A stretch of DNA of 64,000 nt. Source: Nocardioides seonyuensis. Lineage in GTDB: Bacteria; Actinomycetota; Actinomycetes; Propionibacteriales; Nocardioidaceae. Positions within the stretch are counted from its first letter, which is position 1. The number at the start of each line of letters is the position of its first letter. The notes under the pieces were generated by a model that did not search any database, was not told the origin of the DNA, and saw only the letters and a program-made list of their open reading frames with translations. The stretch covers positions 682,001 through 746,000 of the forward strand of contig NZ_CP038436.1 in NCBI RefSeq assembly GCF_004683965.1, written 5' to 3'. The position numbers and the translations under genes were made by a program. Below, one piece after another: positions 17,393-24,523 of the stretch.

Positions 17393-17427
17393 CGACGTGG
17401 GAGCAGGACAGACCCACCCCCACGTCG
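17393..17427 (-). terminator. Intercistronic hairpin directly after the lasso precursor gene
   Basis: CGACGTGGG (17393-17401) pairs perfectly with CCCACGTCG (17419-17427) around a 17-nt loop, starting 7 nt after the precursor stop. A structure here would partly stop or stabilise the short transcript, giving much more precursor than enzyme. A hairpin at this point is common in lasso operons. Confidence 0.6.
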
Positions 17428-17433
17428 CGCCGG

Positions 17434-17616
17434 TCAGGAGCCGAAGCCGCCTCCGCCACCGGGACCCGGCGTCGGACTGGGGCTCGCCGTCCCGAAGATG
17501 TGACCGATGATCGGGATCCAGCTCAGGCTGTCCTGCCCCTGCTCGAAGATCTGGCCTTGAGTCAGCTCGGCCACGGTCCCGATCCTGGTGAGGCTCGGTG
17601 ATTCGTAAGGGTGCAT
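17434..17616 (-). CDS. Lasso peptide precursor A, unusually long core
   Basis: This 60-residue precursor has leader residues 1-20. They include Y4-E-S-P7 and L9, the YxxP-type motif read by the B1 RRE protein, then G13 and Thr19, the conserved Thr at position -2. The core then begins at Gly21. Counting Gly21 as 1, the acid at position 9 is Asp29, giving a predicted Gly1-Asp9 nine-residue ring (GQIFEQGQD). The tail has a hydrophobic part (SLSWIPIIGHIFG), a Ser/Pro stretch (SPSPTPGP) and GGGGGFGS ending in Ser60. A 40-residue core is much longer than the usual 15-25, so trimming or a special tail function is possible. The start follows GGAGAGCGGGG. The hairpin after it and the B1, C and B2 genes around it fix the assignment. 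Confidence 0.82.
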   Translation of the reverse strand: MHPYESPSLTRIGTVAELTQGQIFEQGQDSLSWIPIIGHIFGTASPSPTPGPGGGGGFGS

Positions 17617-17712
17617 CGTGTTCCCCGCTCTCCTTGTGGTTGCGTTCCAGCGTAGGGCCGCACAGCAGCGTGGGGCATACCCAATCCACAGGAGAAGTGC
17701 GCTGGGTGGCGT
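17617..17712 (-). promoter_or_regulatory. Gap between B1 and precursor, likely internal promoter
   Basis: The 96-bp gap is one of only two real spacers in an otherwise overlapping gene train. It ends in a good ribosome site (AGGAGAG) before the precursor ATG. An extra promoter for the precursor is expected here; no convincing -10/-35 pair stands out. Confidence 0.35.
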
Positions 17713-17964
17713 TCACACCAGCAGGCCTTGCTCGACGAGCTCGGCCACGAAGGCGTCCGCGTCCGCGGCAGCCTCCTGGGCGTCGAGCCCGAACTCCCGA
17801 GCGAGCTCGGCGACGAGGAACTCTCGCTCCCGGTCCTCGGCGAGCAGCCGGAGGAGGAAGGTGCCTGTCGTGTTGCTCGAGAAGTAGGTCGAGGTGGCCA
17901 GGTCGAGCAGCACGGTCTCGCCGTCGATCTCGCGCCGCACCAGGTTCTCGTCGCGCAACCTCAT
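17713..17964 (-). CDS. PqqD-like RRE protein, lasso B1
   Basis: This 83-residue winged-helix RiPP recognition element binds the leader peptide and delivers it to B2 and C. It has the PqqD pattern: an N-terminal beta hairpin (DENLVRREIDGETVLLDLAT), the STYFSSNTTGTFLLRLL motif and a helical C-terminus rich in Asp and Ala ending in VEQGLLV. The size is normal for a stand-alone B1. The ATG at 17964 overlaps the AcpS stop as ATGA, tying the lasso genes to the carrier-protein genes upstream. The YxxP motif of the precursor 100 bp downstream is its expected ligand. Confidence 0.88.
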   Translation of the reverse strand: MRLRDENLVRREIDGETVLLDLATSTYFSSNTTGTFLLRLLAEDREREFLVAELAREFGLDAQEAAADADAFVAELVEQGLLV

Positions 17965-18431
17965 GATCGGTCCCCCTTCATCGACTGTGGCGAAGCGTAG
18001 GTCGGTGGCGACGGCGCGCGCTCGGATTTTGACTGGCTGCCCCGGGCGATGACCACCGCGATGACCCGGTCGGCTGTCTCGTCAGTGGTGACATGGAGCT
18101 TCTGAGCACCTGCCACCGTGGCTTGCGCGGCGACCTCACCTTTCAGCGACACCTGCCACCCCGGCCCGGACCCGAGCACCTCGATGTCGCACCAGCGCAC
18201 CGCATGGACGAACCGCGCACCCACTGCCTTGTAGGTCGCCTCCTTCACTGCGAAGCGAGCCGTGGCCGCGAGTGCGGGACGCGGGTGCCGAAGGCACTCC
18301 TCGACCTCTGCCTGGGTGTACCAGTGGGCCCACAACCGTGGCGCGTTCCTGCGCAACAGTCTCTCGAAGCGGTCGGTGGCCGCGACGTCCACGCCCACGC
18401 CGACGACACCTCCCGCCGCTGCCTCAGTCAA
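17961..18431 (-). CDS. acpS: Holo-ACP synthase, AcpS-type phosphopantetheinyl transferase
   Basis: This AcpS-family enzyme moves 4'-phosphopantetheine from CoA to the Ser of a carrier protein. The conserved strand GVGVDVAATDRFERLL carries the Mg-binding Asp. The second motif ARFAVKEATYKAVG has the Glu/Lys pair of the active site. I chose the TTG at 18431 because it sits in TTGACTGA, overlapping the upstream stop, and gives a normal AcpS N-terminus of about 156 residues. A GTG at 18476 is the alternative. An AcpS inside this operon implies a dedicated carrier. The ACP at 20910 has the needed Ser; the ACP-like protein at 14442 does not. Confidence 0.8.
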   Translation of the reverse strand: MTEAAAGGVVGVGVDVAATDRFERLLRRNAPRLWAHWYTQAEVEECLRHPRPALAATARFAVKEATYKAVGARFVHAVRWCDIEVLGSGPGWQVSLKGEVAAQATVAGAQKLHVTTDETADRVIAVVIARGSQSKSERAPSPPTYASPQSMKGDRS

Positions 18432-19257
18432 GCGCTTGGGCGAGCACAGCGACCAACGCCGAGGCGGCGACGGCACCCCCGCTGGAGTTGAGGTGGCCCG
18501 GATCCTTCGCGTAGTCGTCGTCCATCGAGTAGTACGTCATGCCGTCACGGGAGTAGGCGACTCGCTCCCCGCTCGCATCGGTCGACTGGACGGCTGCGAG
18601 GTCGAACAGTGCACCTGGCTCTGTGTACTCGGCACGGACCAGGGTGTTGAAGCGCTCGCGGAGGGCGTTGTGCTCGGGGCCGTACCTGTCCGCGCGACCG
18701 ATCGCAGCGTTCAGCTTGGCACGCGGGCCCCGCTCCTGGGTCAACGGCGAGGTCACGGCGACGAAGGCCGTGTCCGGGTAGTCGCGGCTGAGCGCGGCCA
18801 AGGTGTCGCGGTAGGCCGTGAACACCTCGTCGACGTCCACCTCGCCAGAGCGGAGGTCGACGTAGCAGAGCTTGAGGACGGCGACGTCCACCGCGTCAGC
18901 CATTCCCTCGCGCATGATGCGGTCGAAGTTGGCGATCTTGCCCAACGGGTCGCCGTTCTCACCGATCTCCGTGTGTACCAGTGCTGGAGCCGACGGTGGC
19001 TCGGTCGACTCGACCACCGTCGGAGCCGCTGCACCCTCCGACTCGTAGACGCTCGGGAGGGCGTCGAGGATGTTGAACCCCACGGACTTGTGCCCGAAGA
19101 AGACCTTGCTGGCGGCGACTCGCTCCAGATCCGCGTCCGTTGCTTCCGGAGTCCTGAACGGAGCGCCTTCGGCGGGCCGTTCCCACACGACCGCTCCCAC
19201 GGCGAGCGCGACACCGAGCCCCAGCATGGCGATGGCGGCCACGATCAGCTTAAGCAT
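18424..19257 (-). CDS. Membrane-anchored SGNH-hydrolase-like protein
   Basis: This 277-residue protein has one N-terminal hydrophobic anchor (MLKLIVAAIAMLGLGVALAV) and an extracytoplasmic domain. The stretch KVFFGHKSVGFNILDAL and the late DPGHLNSSGG resemble blocks I and V of SGNH/GDSL-type hydrolases, with Asp and His in the last. The usual nucleophile Ser of a GDS motif is not obvious, so catalysis is uncertain. Members with this layout act as O-acyl or acetyl transferases or esterases on surface polymers. The start overlaps the acyl ligase stop by 8 nt and the stop overlaps acpS. With ligase and carrier beside it, an acyl-transfer role like DltD can be imagined but is inference. Confidence 0.62.
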   Translation of the reverse strand: MLKLIVAAIAMLGLGVALAVGAVVWERPAEGAPFRTPEATDADLERVAASKVFFGHKSVGFNILDALPSVYESEGAAAPTVVESTEPPSAPALVHTEIGENGDPLGKIANFDRIMREGMADAVDVAVLKLCYVDLRSGEVDVDEVFTAYRDTLAALSRDYPDTAFVAVTSPLTQERGPRAKLNAAIGRADRYGPEHNALRERFNTLVRAEYTEPGALFDLAAVQSTDASGERVAYSRDGMTYYSMDDDYAKDPGHLNSSGGAVAASALVAVLAQALD

Positions 19258-20818
19258 GTGATGGTCCTCCGGTTTCGATGAGATCGAGGTGAGCCCGTGA
19301 GCTCGCTCCCGACGAGCGCGCAAGCTCACGAAGCCTGGTCTTGAGCACCTTCCCGTTCTGGTTCAGCGGGAGGTCGTCAAGGAGCTGGATCTCCTGAGGG
19401 ACGAGGTGCTTCGCGAGCCGAGACCGCAGGTGCGCACGGATCTGCGACTCGCTCAGGTCGCACCCGGGGCGGAGAGTGGCGAACAGCACGACTGCTTCGC
19501 CGGCCTCGGCGTCCGGTCGTCCCACGGCCGCGGCGCCGGCGACTCCGCCGAGCTCCAGCACGGCGTCCTCGACCTCGTGGCTGGACACCCGGTATCCCCA
19601 CGACTTGATGAAGTCGTCGCGCCGGTCGACGACGTGGAGGAACCCGTCCTCGTCCATCCGACCGTAGTCGCCGGTGAGCAGCTCGCCGTCGACGTACTTC
19701 TCCGCGGTGCCTTGGGGGTCCTCCCAATAGCCGTGGGTGACGTTCTCGCCGCGGACCCTGATCTCCCCCACGGTCCCGGCCGGCACGTTGGCGCCGGTCT
19801 CGTCGGTGATGCGCAGGTGGACCCCGGGGATCGCGCGGCCGACGGACCCGAGCTTCGAGGAGAGGAAGGCGGGAGGGAGGTAGGCGAGGCGCGAGGTGGC
19901 CTCGGTCTGGCCGTACATGACGAACAGGCGCGCGTGCGGCTGGGCAGCGGCCACCCGCTCGACCTGTGCGTTGGGCAGTCGGCCGCCCGCCTGCTGGAGG
20001 TGTTTCAACGAGGGCAGCGGTCGCGACTCGAAGGTGCTGGCACGCAGGAGCAGCTGGTAGGACGAGGGCACGCCGGCGAAGCCTGTGCACTCGTCGCCCT
20101 CGATCGCCTCGATGATCGACTCGGGGAACGCCTGGGTCTCGCAGATGCGCACGCTGCCGCCGACCGCGAGGTGGGTGTGCAGCAGCGAGGCGCCGAAGCA
20201 GTAGGAGAAGGGCAGGACGACGAGCATGCGATCGTCGCGGGCCAGCTCGAGGTAGGCGACGATGGAGGAGGTGTTGGCCACCAGGTTGTCGTGGCCCACC
20301 CGCACTGCACGCGGGCGGCTGGTCGTCCCCGAGGTGAAGACCAGCACGGCCGTCTCAGCGGGTGGCGCGGCCTCCTCCAGGACGACGCTCGCGTCGCTCG
20401 CCGACGCCTCGTGCAGGCCTGTGCTCGTCGCCGTACGACGCGCAGCGGAGAGCACGGACGCGAAGCGACGCGACAACCTCTCGTCGATCAGGAGGGCCTC
20501 GCACCCGACGTGGGCCATCTTGCTCACGGCGTCCTCGGGCGTCAGGACGGCAGCCAGTGGCACCGCCGTGTGGCCGGTCCGCATGATGGCGAGGTAGCTG
20601 GCGACCCAGAAGAACGAGTTTGCTCCCAGCAGGCCCACCCGGGAGCCGGGGGCGAGCCCCCAGGCCCGGAGCTGGCGCGACTGGAGGGCCACAGCACGGC
20701 GCAGGTCGGCGTAGGTGTGGTGACCTGTCGCATCGATGACGGCCACGTCCTCCGAGCGCCCCTGGTCCAGCAGGAACTCACTCGCATTCGCGGGCTGCGA
20801 ACTCATCATCTCCCCCAT
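19250..20818 (-). CDS. AMP-forming acyl/aryl ligase (ANL superfamily)
   Basis: This roughly 522-residue adenylation enzyme activates a carboxylic acid as acyl-AMP and loads it on CoA or a carrier protein. Core motifs are present in order: VFTSGTTSRPRAVRVGH (P-loop-like A3), YGQTEATSR (A5), GDYGRMDEDGFLHVVDRRDD (A7/A8), FIKSWGYRVSSHEVE, and the C-terminal lysine in NQNGKVLK (A10). The substrate cannot be read by eye. The natural partner is the ACP encoded divergently at 20910. The longest start is 20818. ATGs at 20809 and 20806 follow GGGGGAG or could be leaderless, given the -10-like TATATG at the start. This is the first gene of the long operon that contains the lasso genes. Confidence 0.86.
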   Translation of the reverse strand: MGEMMSSQPANASEFLLDQGRSEDVAVIDATGHHTYADLRRAVALQSRQLRAWGLAPGSRVGLLGANSFFWVASYLAIMRTGHTAVPLAAVLTPEDAVSKMAHVGCEALLIDERLSRRFASVLSAARRTATSTGLHEASASDASVVLEEAAPPAETAVLVFTSGTTSRPRAVRVGHDNLVANTSSIVAYLELARDDRMLVVLPFSYCFGASLLHTHLAVGGSVRICETQAFPESIIEAIEGDECTGFAGVPSSYQLLLRASTFESRPLPSLKHLQQAGGRLPNAQVERVAAAQPHARLFVMYGQTEATSRLAYLPPAFLSSKLGSVGRAIPGVHLRITDETGANVPAGTVGEIRVRGENVTHGYWEDPQGTAEKYVDGELLTGDYGRMDEDGFLHVVDRRDDFIKSWGYRVSSHEVEDAVLELGGVAGAAAVGRPDAEAGEAVVLFATLRPGCDLSESQIRAHLRSRLAKHLVPQEIQLLDDLPLNQNGKVLKTRLRELARSSGASSRAHLDLIETGGPSHA

Positions 20819-20833
20819 ATACTGCGTTGCTCC

Positions 20834-20852
20834 AGAGCGTATTCAACGCTCT
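20834..20852. promoter_or_regulatory. Perfect inverted repeat over a promoter, candidate operator
   Basis: Read on the minus strand, AGAGCGTTGAATACGCTCT has 7-bp arms around a 5-bp centre. A -35-like TTGAAT lies inside it, and a -10-like TATATG lies 19 bp further on, next to the ligase start. This is the promoter gap between the lasso/carrier operon and the divergent ACP gene, so a bound repressor could close both. Confidence 0.5.
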
Positions 20853-20909
20853 TTCACGGGGGCATCACCGCCGACGATCGGCATTCATACCTAGAACGGG
20901 GTAGTCGGA

Positions 20910-21206
20910 TTGAGCGAGCAACTCATGCGCGATGAGGTTCTGGACCAAGGTGTTCTAGACCAGGTGCGCACCTTCATTTTGATGAACTTCCTCTTCGGTG
21001 ATGAGTCGAAGATGCCTGATCTCACCGACTCGCTGCTCGAGTCCGGCCTCGTGGACTCGACCGGAGTCCTGGAGCTCGTCGACTTCCTCGAGACCGACAT
21101 GGGCGTCGTCGTGGCCGACGACGAGACGCTGCCGGCCAACCTGGACAGCATCGAGAACCTGACGCGGTTCGTCATGCGCAAGCGCGCGACCAGCACCTCA
21201 GCCTGA
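20910..21206 (+). CDS. Acyl carrier protein
   Basis: This 98-residue acidic carrier has predicted phosphopantetheine site Ser50 in the motif GLVDSTGVLELVDFLE, which replaces the usual DSL with DST, as in free-standing ACPs of adenylation pathways. Helix III and the C-terminal VVVADDETLPANLDSIENL also fit. The TTG at 20910 follows GGGG by 10 nt. An ATG at 20925 would still keep the domain. It diverges from the AMP ligase and lies near an AcpS, so the three can form a loaded-carrier system. Its stop overlaps the stop of the convergent acetyltransferase by 9 nt. Confidence 0.85.
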   Translation: MSEQLMRDEVLDQGVLDQVRTFILMNFLFGDESKMPDLTDSLLESGLVDSTGVLELVDFLETDMGVVVADDETLPANLDSIENLTRFVMRKRATSTSA

Positions 21207-21884
21207 CGTCGAGCCGTCGTTCGACGCCGATCCCTGCTGCTGCGGCAGCGGGCTGTCCTCGACGGCGACGTCGTAGGCGTCGATGAAGCTCTGGATGTCC
21301 TCCGACATCAAGAGGTCGAGCGCCGCGACGATGCGGTCCTCGCTCCAGTCCCACCACTTGATCCGCAGCATCGCTTCGATCTGCTCCGGCGGAAATCGGA
21401 ATCCCGCCACCCTGGCTGGGTTGCCAGCAACGATGGCGTACGGCGGCGCGCTCTGTCGCACGACGCTGCCAGCGCCCACGACCACGCCGTCACCCAGCGT
21501 CACCCCCGACAAGATCATCGCCCTGTGCCCGATCCATACGTCGTTGCCGATGGTGATGTCACCACGAGCACCCGCGCTGTGCGCGTGCGCCGACGCATAG
21601 GTCTCGTTGAATGGCGGATAGCTTCCGAAGCGGTAGGTCGTCACGTAGTCAGTGCGGTGCTCGCCGCCGAGGAACACCTCGGTTCCGAAGGCGAAGGAGC
21701 AGAACTGGCCCACCTTGAGCACACAACCGGGGTTGCGATTGGCCACTGTCAGATGTCCCCACGAGTAACGCCCGATCTCGAACTGTGCGAGGTCGGGGCG
21801 CTCGTCCAGGCGCCTGGCCGTCGGCAACAGGATCCTGCGCTTCATCTGGCCGAGCTTGCGCCTCGCCGCACCACGAACGTTCAC
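21198..21884 (-). CDS. Xenobiotic/sugar O-acetyltransferase, CatB-type hexapeptide repeat
   Basis: This 228-residue left-handed beta-helix acetyltransferase has the hexapeptide pattern in VGQFCSFAFGTEVFLGG, GDITIGNDVWIGHRAMIL and GVTLGDGVVVGAGSVV, then YAIVAGNPARVAGFRF, the classic end of the coil. The large loop with GGEHRTDYVTTYRFGSYP marks the CatB/VatD-like subgroup and carries the catalytic His. Acetyl-CoA is the donor; the acceptor is probably a sugar of the surface polymer, given the glycosyltransferases next to it (inference). It converges on the ACP gene and stands 123 bp downstream of a glycosyltransferase on the same strand. Confidence 0.88.
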   Translation of the reverse strand: MNVRGAARRKLGQMKRRILLPTARRLDERPDLAQFEIGRYSWGHLTVANRNPGCVLKVGQFCSFAFGTEVFLGGEHRTDYVTTYRFGSYPPFNETYASAHAHSAGARGDITIGNDVWIGHRAMILSGVTLGDGVVVGAGSVVRQSAPPYAIVAGNPARVAGFRFPPEQIEAMLRIKWWDWSEDRIVAALDLLMSEDIQSFIDAYDVAVEDSPLPQQQGSASNDGSTSG

Positions 21885-22007
21885 GAATCTGCCTCGCCCT
21901 CAAGAGTTGTGTCACGGGTTGTCACCGACCCGGCGACGACATGGTAGCGACGCTGGGAGTGGCCGCCCCGGTAAATCGGTGGCGTCGGGAAGCTCAGCCG
22001 GACAGCG

Positions 22008-22985
22008 TCACGTAGAGCCCTTCGCCCGCGTTCGCCGGGCGAGCCGAAGCACGTACCAGGCGGCCGCGTAGCGGTGGTAGAACTCCCCCACCACGTAGGC
22101 AGCCCGCGCTCGAGCCGTCGGCAACGACGAGGCACGGACACGGCGGAAGGCACCGAGCGGCGGGACGATCGACCGAGGCGTCGGCCATGGGGCGATAGCC
22201 GGCCCACCGTCGAGCCTGTCTCGTTCGTGCCTTCCCGTGATCACCCGCTCGAGCTTGCGGTTCAACTCTCGGTAGGAGCTCCTGGCGGGGTGCCGAACGA
22301 CCGCCGCCGGGGCATAGACGGTGCGCAAGCCGAGGGTGTTCGCTCGCTGGGACCACTCGATGTCGGCACCCGACATCAACTCAGGACGAAACGGTCCGGC
22401 TGCGTCGAACGCCGCCCGCGTCGTGCACATGTTCGCGGTCACAGAACCACCCCCGCGGCGGACGTAGACCTCCTGCGGGAAGGCCTGCACCAGCTCGTAG
22501 GCCTCGACCGGGTGCGGCTTGCGATCGTCGCGCGCATAGACCTCGACACGGCCGGCCACGATGTCGGCTCCGCCGACGATCGAGCTCACAGCCTCTTCCA
22601 ACCACGTGCTCGCCGGGAGACAGTCGGCATCGGTGAACGCCAGGACTGCGCCCCGACTGGCGGCGACGGCAGCGTTGCGCGCCGTGTAGGAACCGCCGGA
22701 GGGCTCCCACACGCACCGGGCCGGGCACTCCGGGCCGAGCGACTCCGACACGGGTGGGCTGCTGCCGTTGTCCGCGACCAGCACCTCGACGAGGTCCGCC
22801 GGATAGGTCTGGGACCGGAGTGCCTGGAGGCAGTCGGCCAACCGGGGATCATCACGCACGGGGACGATCACCGAGACGCTCGGTAGTGACTCCATCCGGA
22901 CATCTTCGGGGGCGCGCACGGGCTGGACAAGGACAGCCCGCGATACCGGTGCACCGCTCGCTTCCCCGCGTAGCGGCCCGGTCAC
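22008..22985 (-). CDS. Glycosyltransferase family 2
   Basis: This 325-residue GT-A enzyme starts its catalytic domain with SVSVIVPVRDDPRLADCLQA (residues about 36-55). It has VLVADNGSS, the metal-binding motif FTDADCLP (about 115) and an acceptor-side ED-like motif in MSGADIEWSQRA. The C-terminal part is basic with weak hydrophobic character. It should add one sugar to the lipid-linked repeat unit on the cytoplasmic side. The GTG at 22985 overlaps the polymerase stop as GTGA, so it is co-translated with that gene. A start at Met31 would leave the domain intact. Confidence 0.87.
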   Translation of the reverse strand: MTGPLRGEASGAPVSRAVLVQPVRAPEDVRMESLPSVSVIVPVRDDPRLADCLQALRSQTYPADLVEVLVADNGSSPPVSESLGPECPARCVWEPSGGSYTARNAAVAASRGAVLAFTDADCLPASTWLEEAVSSIVGGADIVAGRVEVYARDDRKPHPVEAYELVQAFPQEVYVRRGGGSVTANMCTTRAAFDAAGPFRPELMSGADIEWSQRANTLGLRTVYAPAAVVRHPARSSYRELNRKLERVITGRHERDRLDGGPAIAPWPTPRSIVPPLGAFRRVRASSLPTARARAAYVVGEFYHRYAAAWYVLRLARRTRAKGST

Positions 22986-24523
22986 GAGTCGCCCCTCCCG
23001 TCCGAGGGGGTCGTCGCGGAGGACCGCGACCGCAGCTCGGCAGCAGACCAGGCGCCTCTTATCCGCCGTCGTGCCTGGGCGAACAGAGGCGTGGTCACGT
23101 AGGAGTCCGAGGGCACCCCGAGCTGCAAGGGGCGCGTCACCGTCGTCCCGTCAAGACGCCACAGGGCGCCTATCGCGCCGATCAGCACACTCATCACCCC
23201 GACCCAGGTCGTGAACGAGAAGGAGTCGAACGTCCCCGCTGACATGATCGCCGCCGGGATGGTCACGGCCAGAGCCTGGCCGAGGTGCCGTGTCTCCTCG
23301 TCCAGGCCGCGCAGCCTGATGCTGCGCGCCATGAAGTAGGGCACCAGGAAGAACAGAGCCATCGCGAGAACACCCAGGACTCCACCGTCGAGCAGCGTCA
23401 TGTACCACTGGTTGTCCAAGAGGATGTACTCCTCCGGGATGACCATCCCCGCTCCTCGACCGAGCCAGGGGCGTTCTTGCCACAGGTCGATCACGTAGCT
23501 CGTACGAGCGATCCTGTCTGTCACGCTCGTGTCATTCTCCGCGTTGGCGAACAACGCCCTGATGGTTCCCAGGACTCCTGGGTTGATCGCGCGGAACGCC
23601 ACCACGCCCATTACTCCGATGACCAAGGCGTTGTATCGCAGTCGCCAGGGCCACACCACCGCGAGCAGGAAGAGCACCACCACCAGGGTCAAGGTCGCCG
23701 AGCGTGAGATGGAGAGCGGGATGCCGAAGGCCACAGTCCCGGCAAGGAGCCAGCTCCAGACCTTGGCGCCTCCGGGTGAGGCGAAGAAGGCGTAGTGCAG
23801 TGCCACCGGCAGGATGAGGGCCAGGACGACGCCGTACTCGATGTAGTGCGTCGCGGTGCCGGCCACTCGTGCGAAGTCCTCGGACCCTCGGCTCGAGACC
23901 CCGATCAGGTCCGAGTTGAGCTGGACGCCCGGAAGCCGGATGTAGCTCGTCAGGTCGACGATGCGCAGGTACTGCAGGATCCCGACCATCGACATCATCG
24001 ACGCCAGCACGACCATGGTCCTCAGCAGTCGGTCCAGGGCCGCCCGGGACACCACGCCGTCGGCTACGGCCAGCGTCACCCCGGCGATCGACATCACGAA
24101 GATCAGCCACCGCGTCCCTGCGCTGGCCTCGACGGGCGAGGGCAACCTGTCGAAGCCCACGACGTGTCCGAGGAGCTGCACGCCCACGAACAGCCCGACG
24201 ACCCACCGGACCGGCTGGCTTCCTCGGGGCAGTCCACGTGGGCGGAACGCGGAGACCAGCCACAAGAACCCGAGCAGGCACCCAACAGCCGCACTCGGCC
24301 GGCCGGCCGCACCCATGCCACTGATGACCATGCGCGCAGGGATCAGGAACTGGAGGACGAGGAAGGTCGCCAGGAAGGTGAAGGTCGTCAGTCGCCACTT
24401 GCGCCACAACAGCGGGCTCCAGCCGCTGATCGTCCGACTCAACCGGGCAGGCACCTTGAGCAGCACCGGCTGCCAGTCACTCGCGCCGGGTCGTGGCCGG
24501 ACCGCGCCACTCGGAAGAATCAT
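22982..24523 (-). CDS. O-antigen ligase / polymerase-like membrane protein (Wzy or WaaL family)
   Basis: This 513-residue protein has about 11-12 hydrophobic segments and a large loop between the late ones. The loop holds the region ERPWLGRGAGMVIPEEY, the short G-x-G part typical of the O-antigen ligase family. Such proteins either polymerise repeat units or ligate the polymer to an acceptor; sequence alone does not decide. The stop is 4 nt inside the next glycosyltransferase start, and its start at 24523 overlaps the Wzz-like stop, so these three genes form one operon with a polymer-assembly role. Confidence 0.85.
   Translation of the reverse strand: MILPSGAVRPRPGASDWQPVLLKVPARLSRTISGWSPLLWRKWRLTTFTFLATFLVLQFLIPARMVISGMGAAGRPSAAVGCLLGFLWLVSAFRPRGLPRGSQPVRWVVGLFVGVQLLGHVVGFDRLPSPVEASAGTRWLIFVMSIAGVTLAVADGVVSRAALDRLLRTMVVLASMMSMVGILQYLRIVDLTSYIRLPGVQLNSDLIGVSSRGSEDFARVAGTATHYIEYGVVLALILPVALHYAFFASPGGAKVWSWLLAGTVAFGIPLSISRSATLTLVVVLFLLAVVWPWRLRYNALVIGVMGVVAFRAINPGVLGTIRALFANAENDTSVTDRIARTSYVIDLWQERPWLGRGAGMVIPEEYILLDNQWYMTLLDGGVLGVLAMALFFLVPYFMARSIRLRGLDEETRHLGQALAVTIPAAIMSAGTFDSFSFTTWVGVMSVLIGAIGALWRLDGTTVTRPLQLGVPSDSYVTTPLFAQARRRIRGAWSAAELRSRSSATTPSDGRGDS

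Noticed and set aside
19250..20818. A Dlt-type D-alanylation operon (ligase, carrier, SGNH protein)
   Set aside because: The MBOAT transferase DltB is missing and the genes are coupled to lasso genes. The similarity is in parts only.
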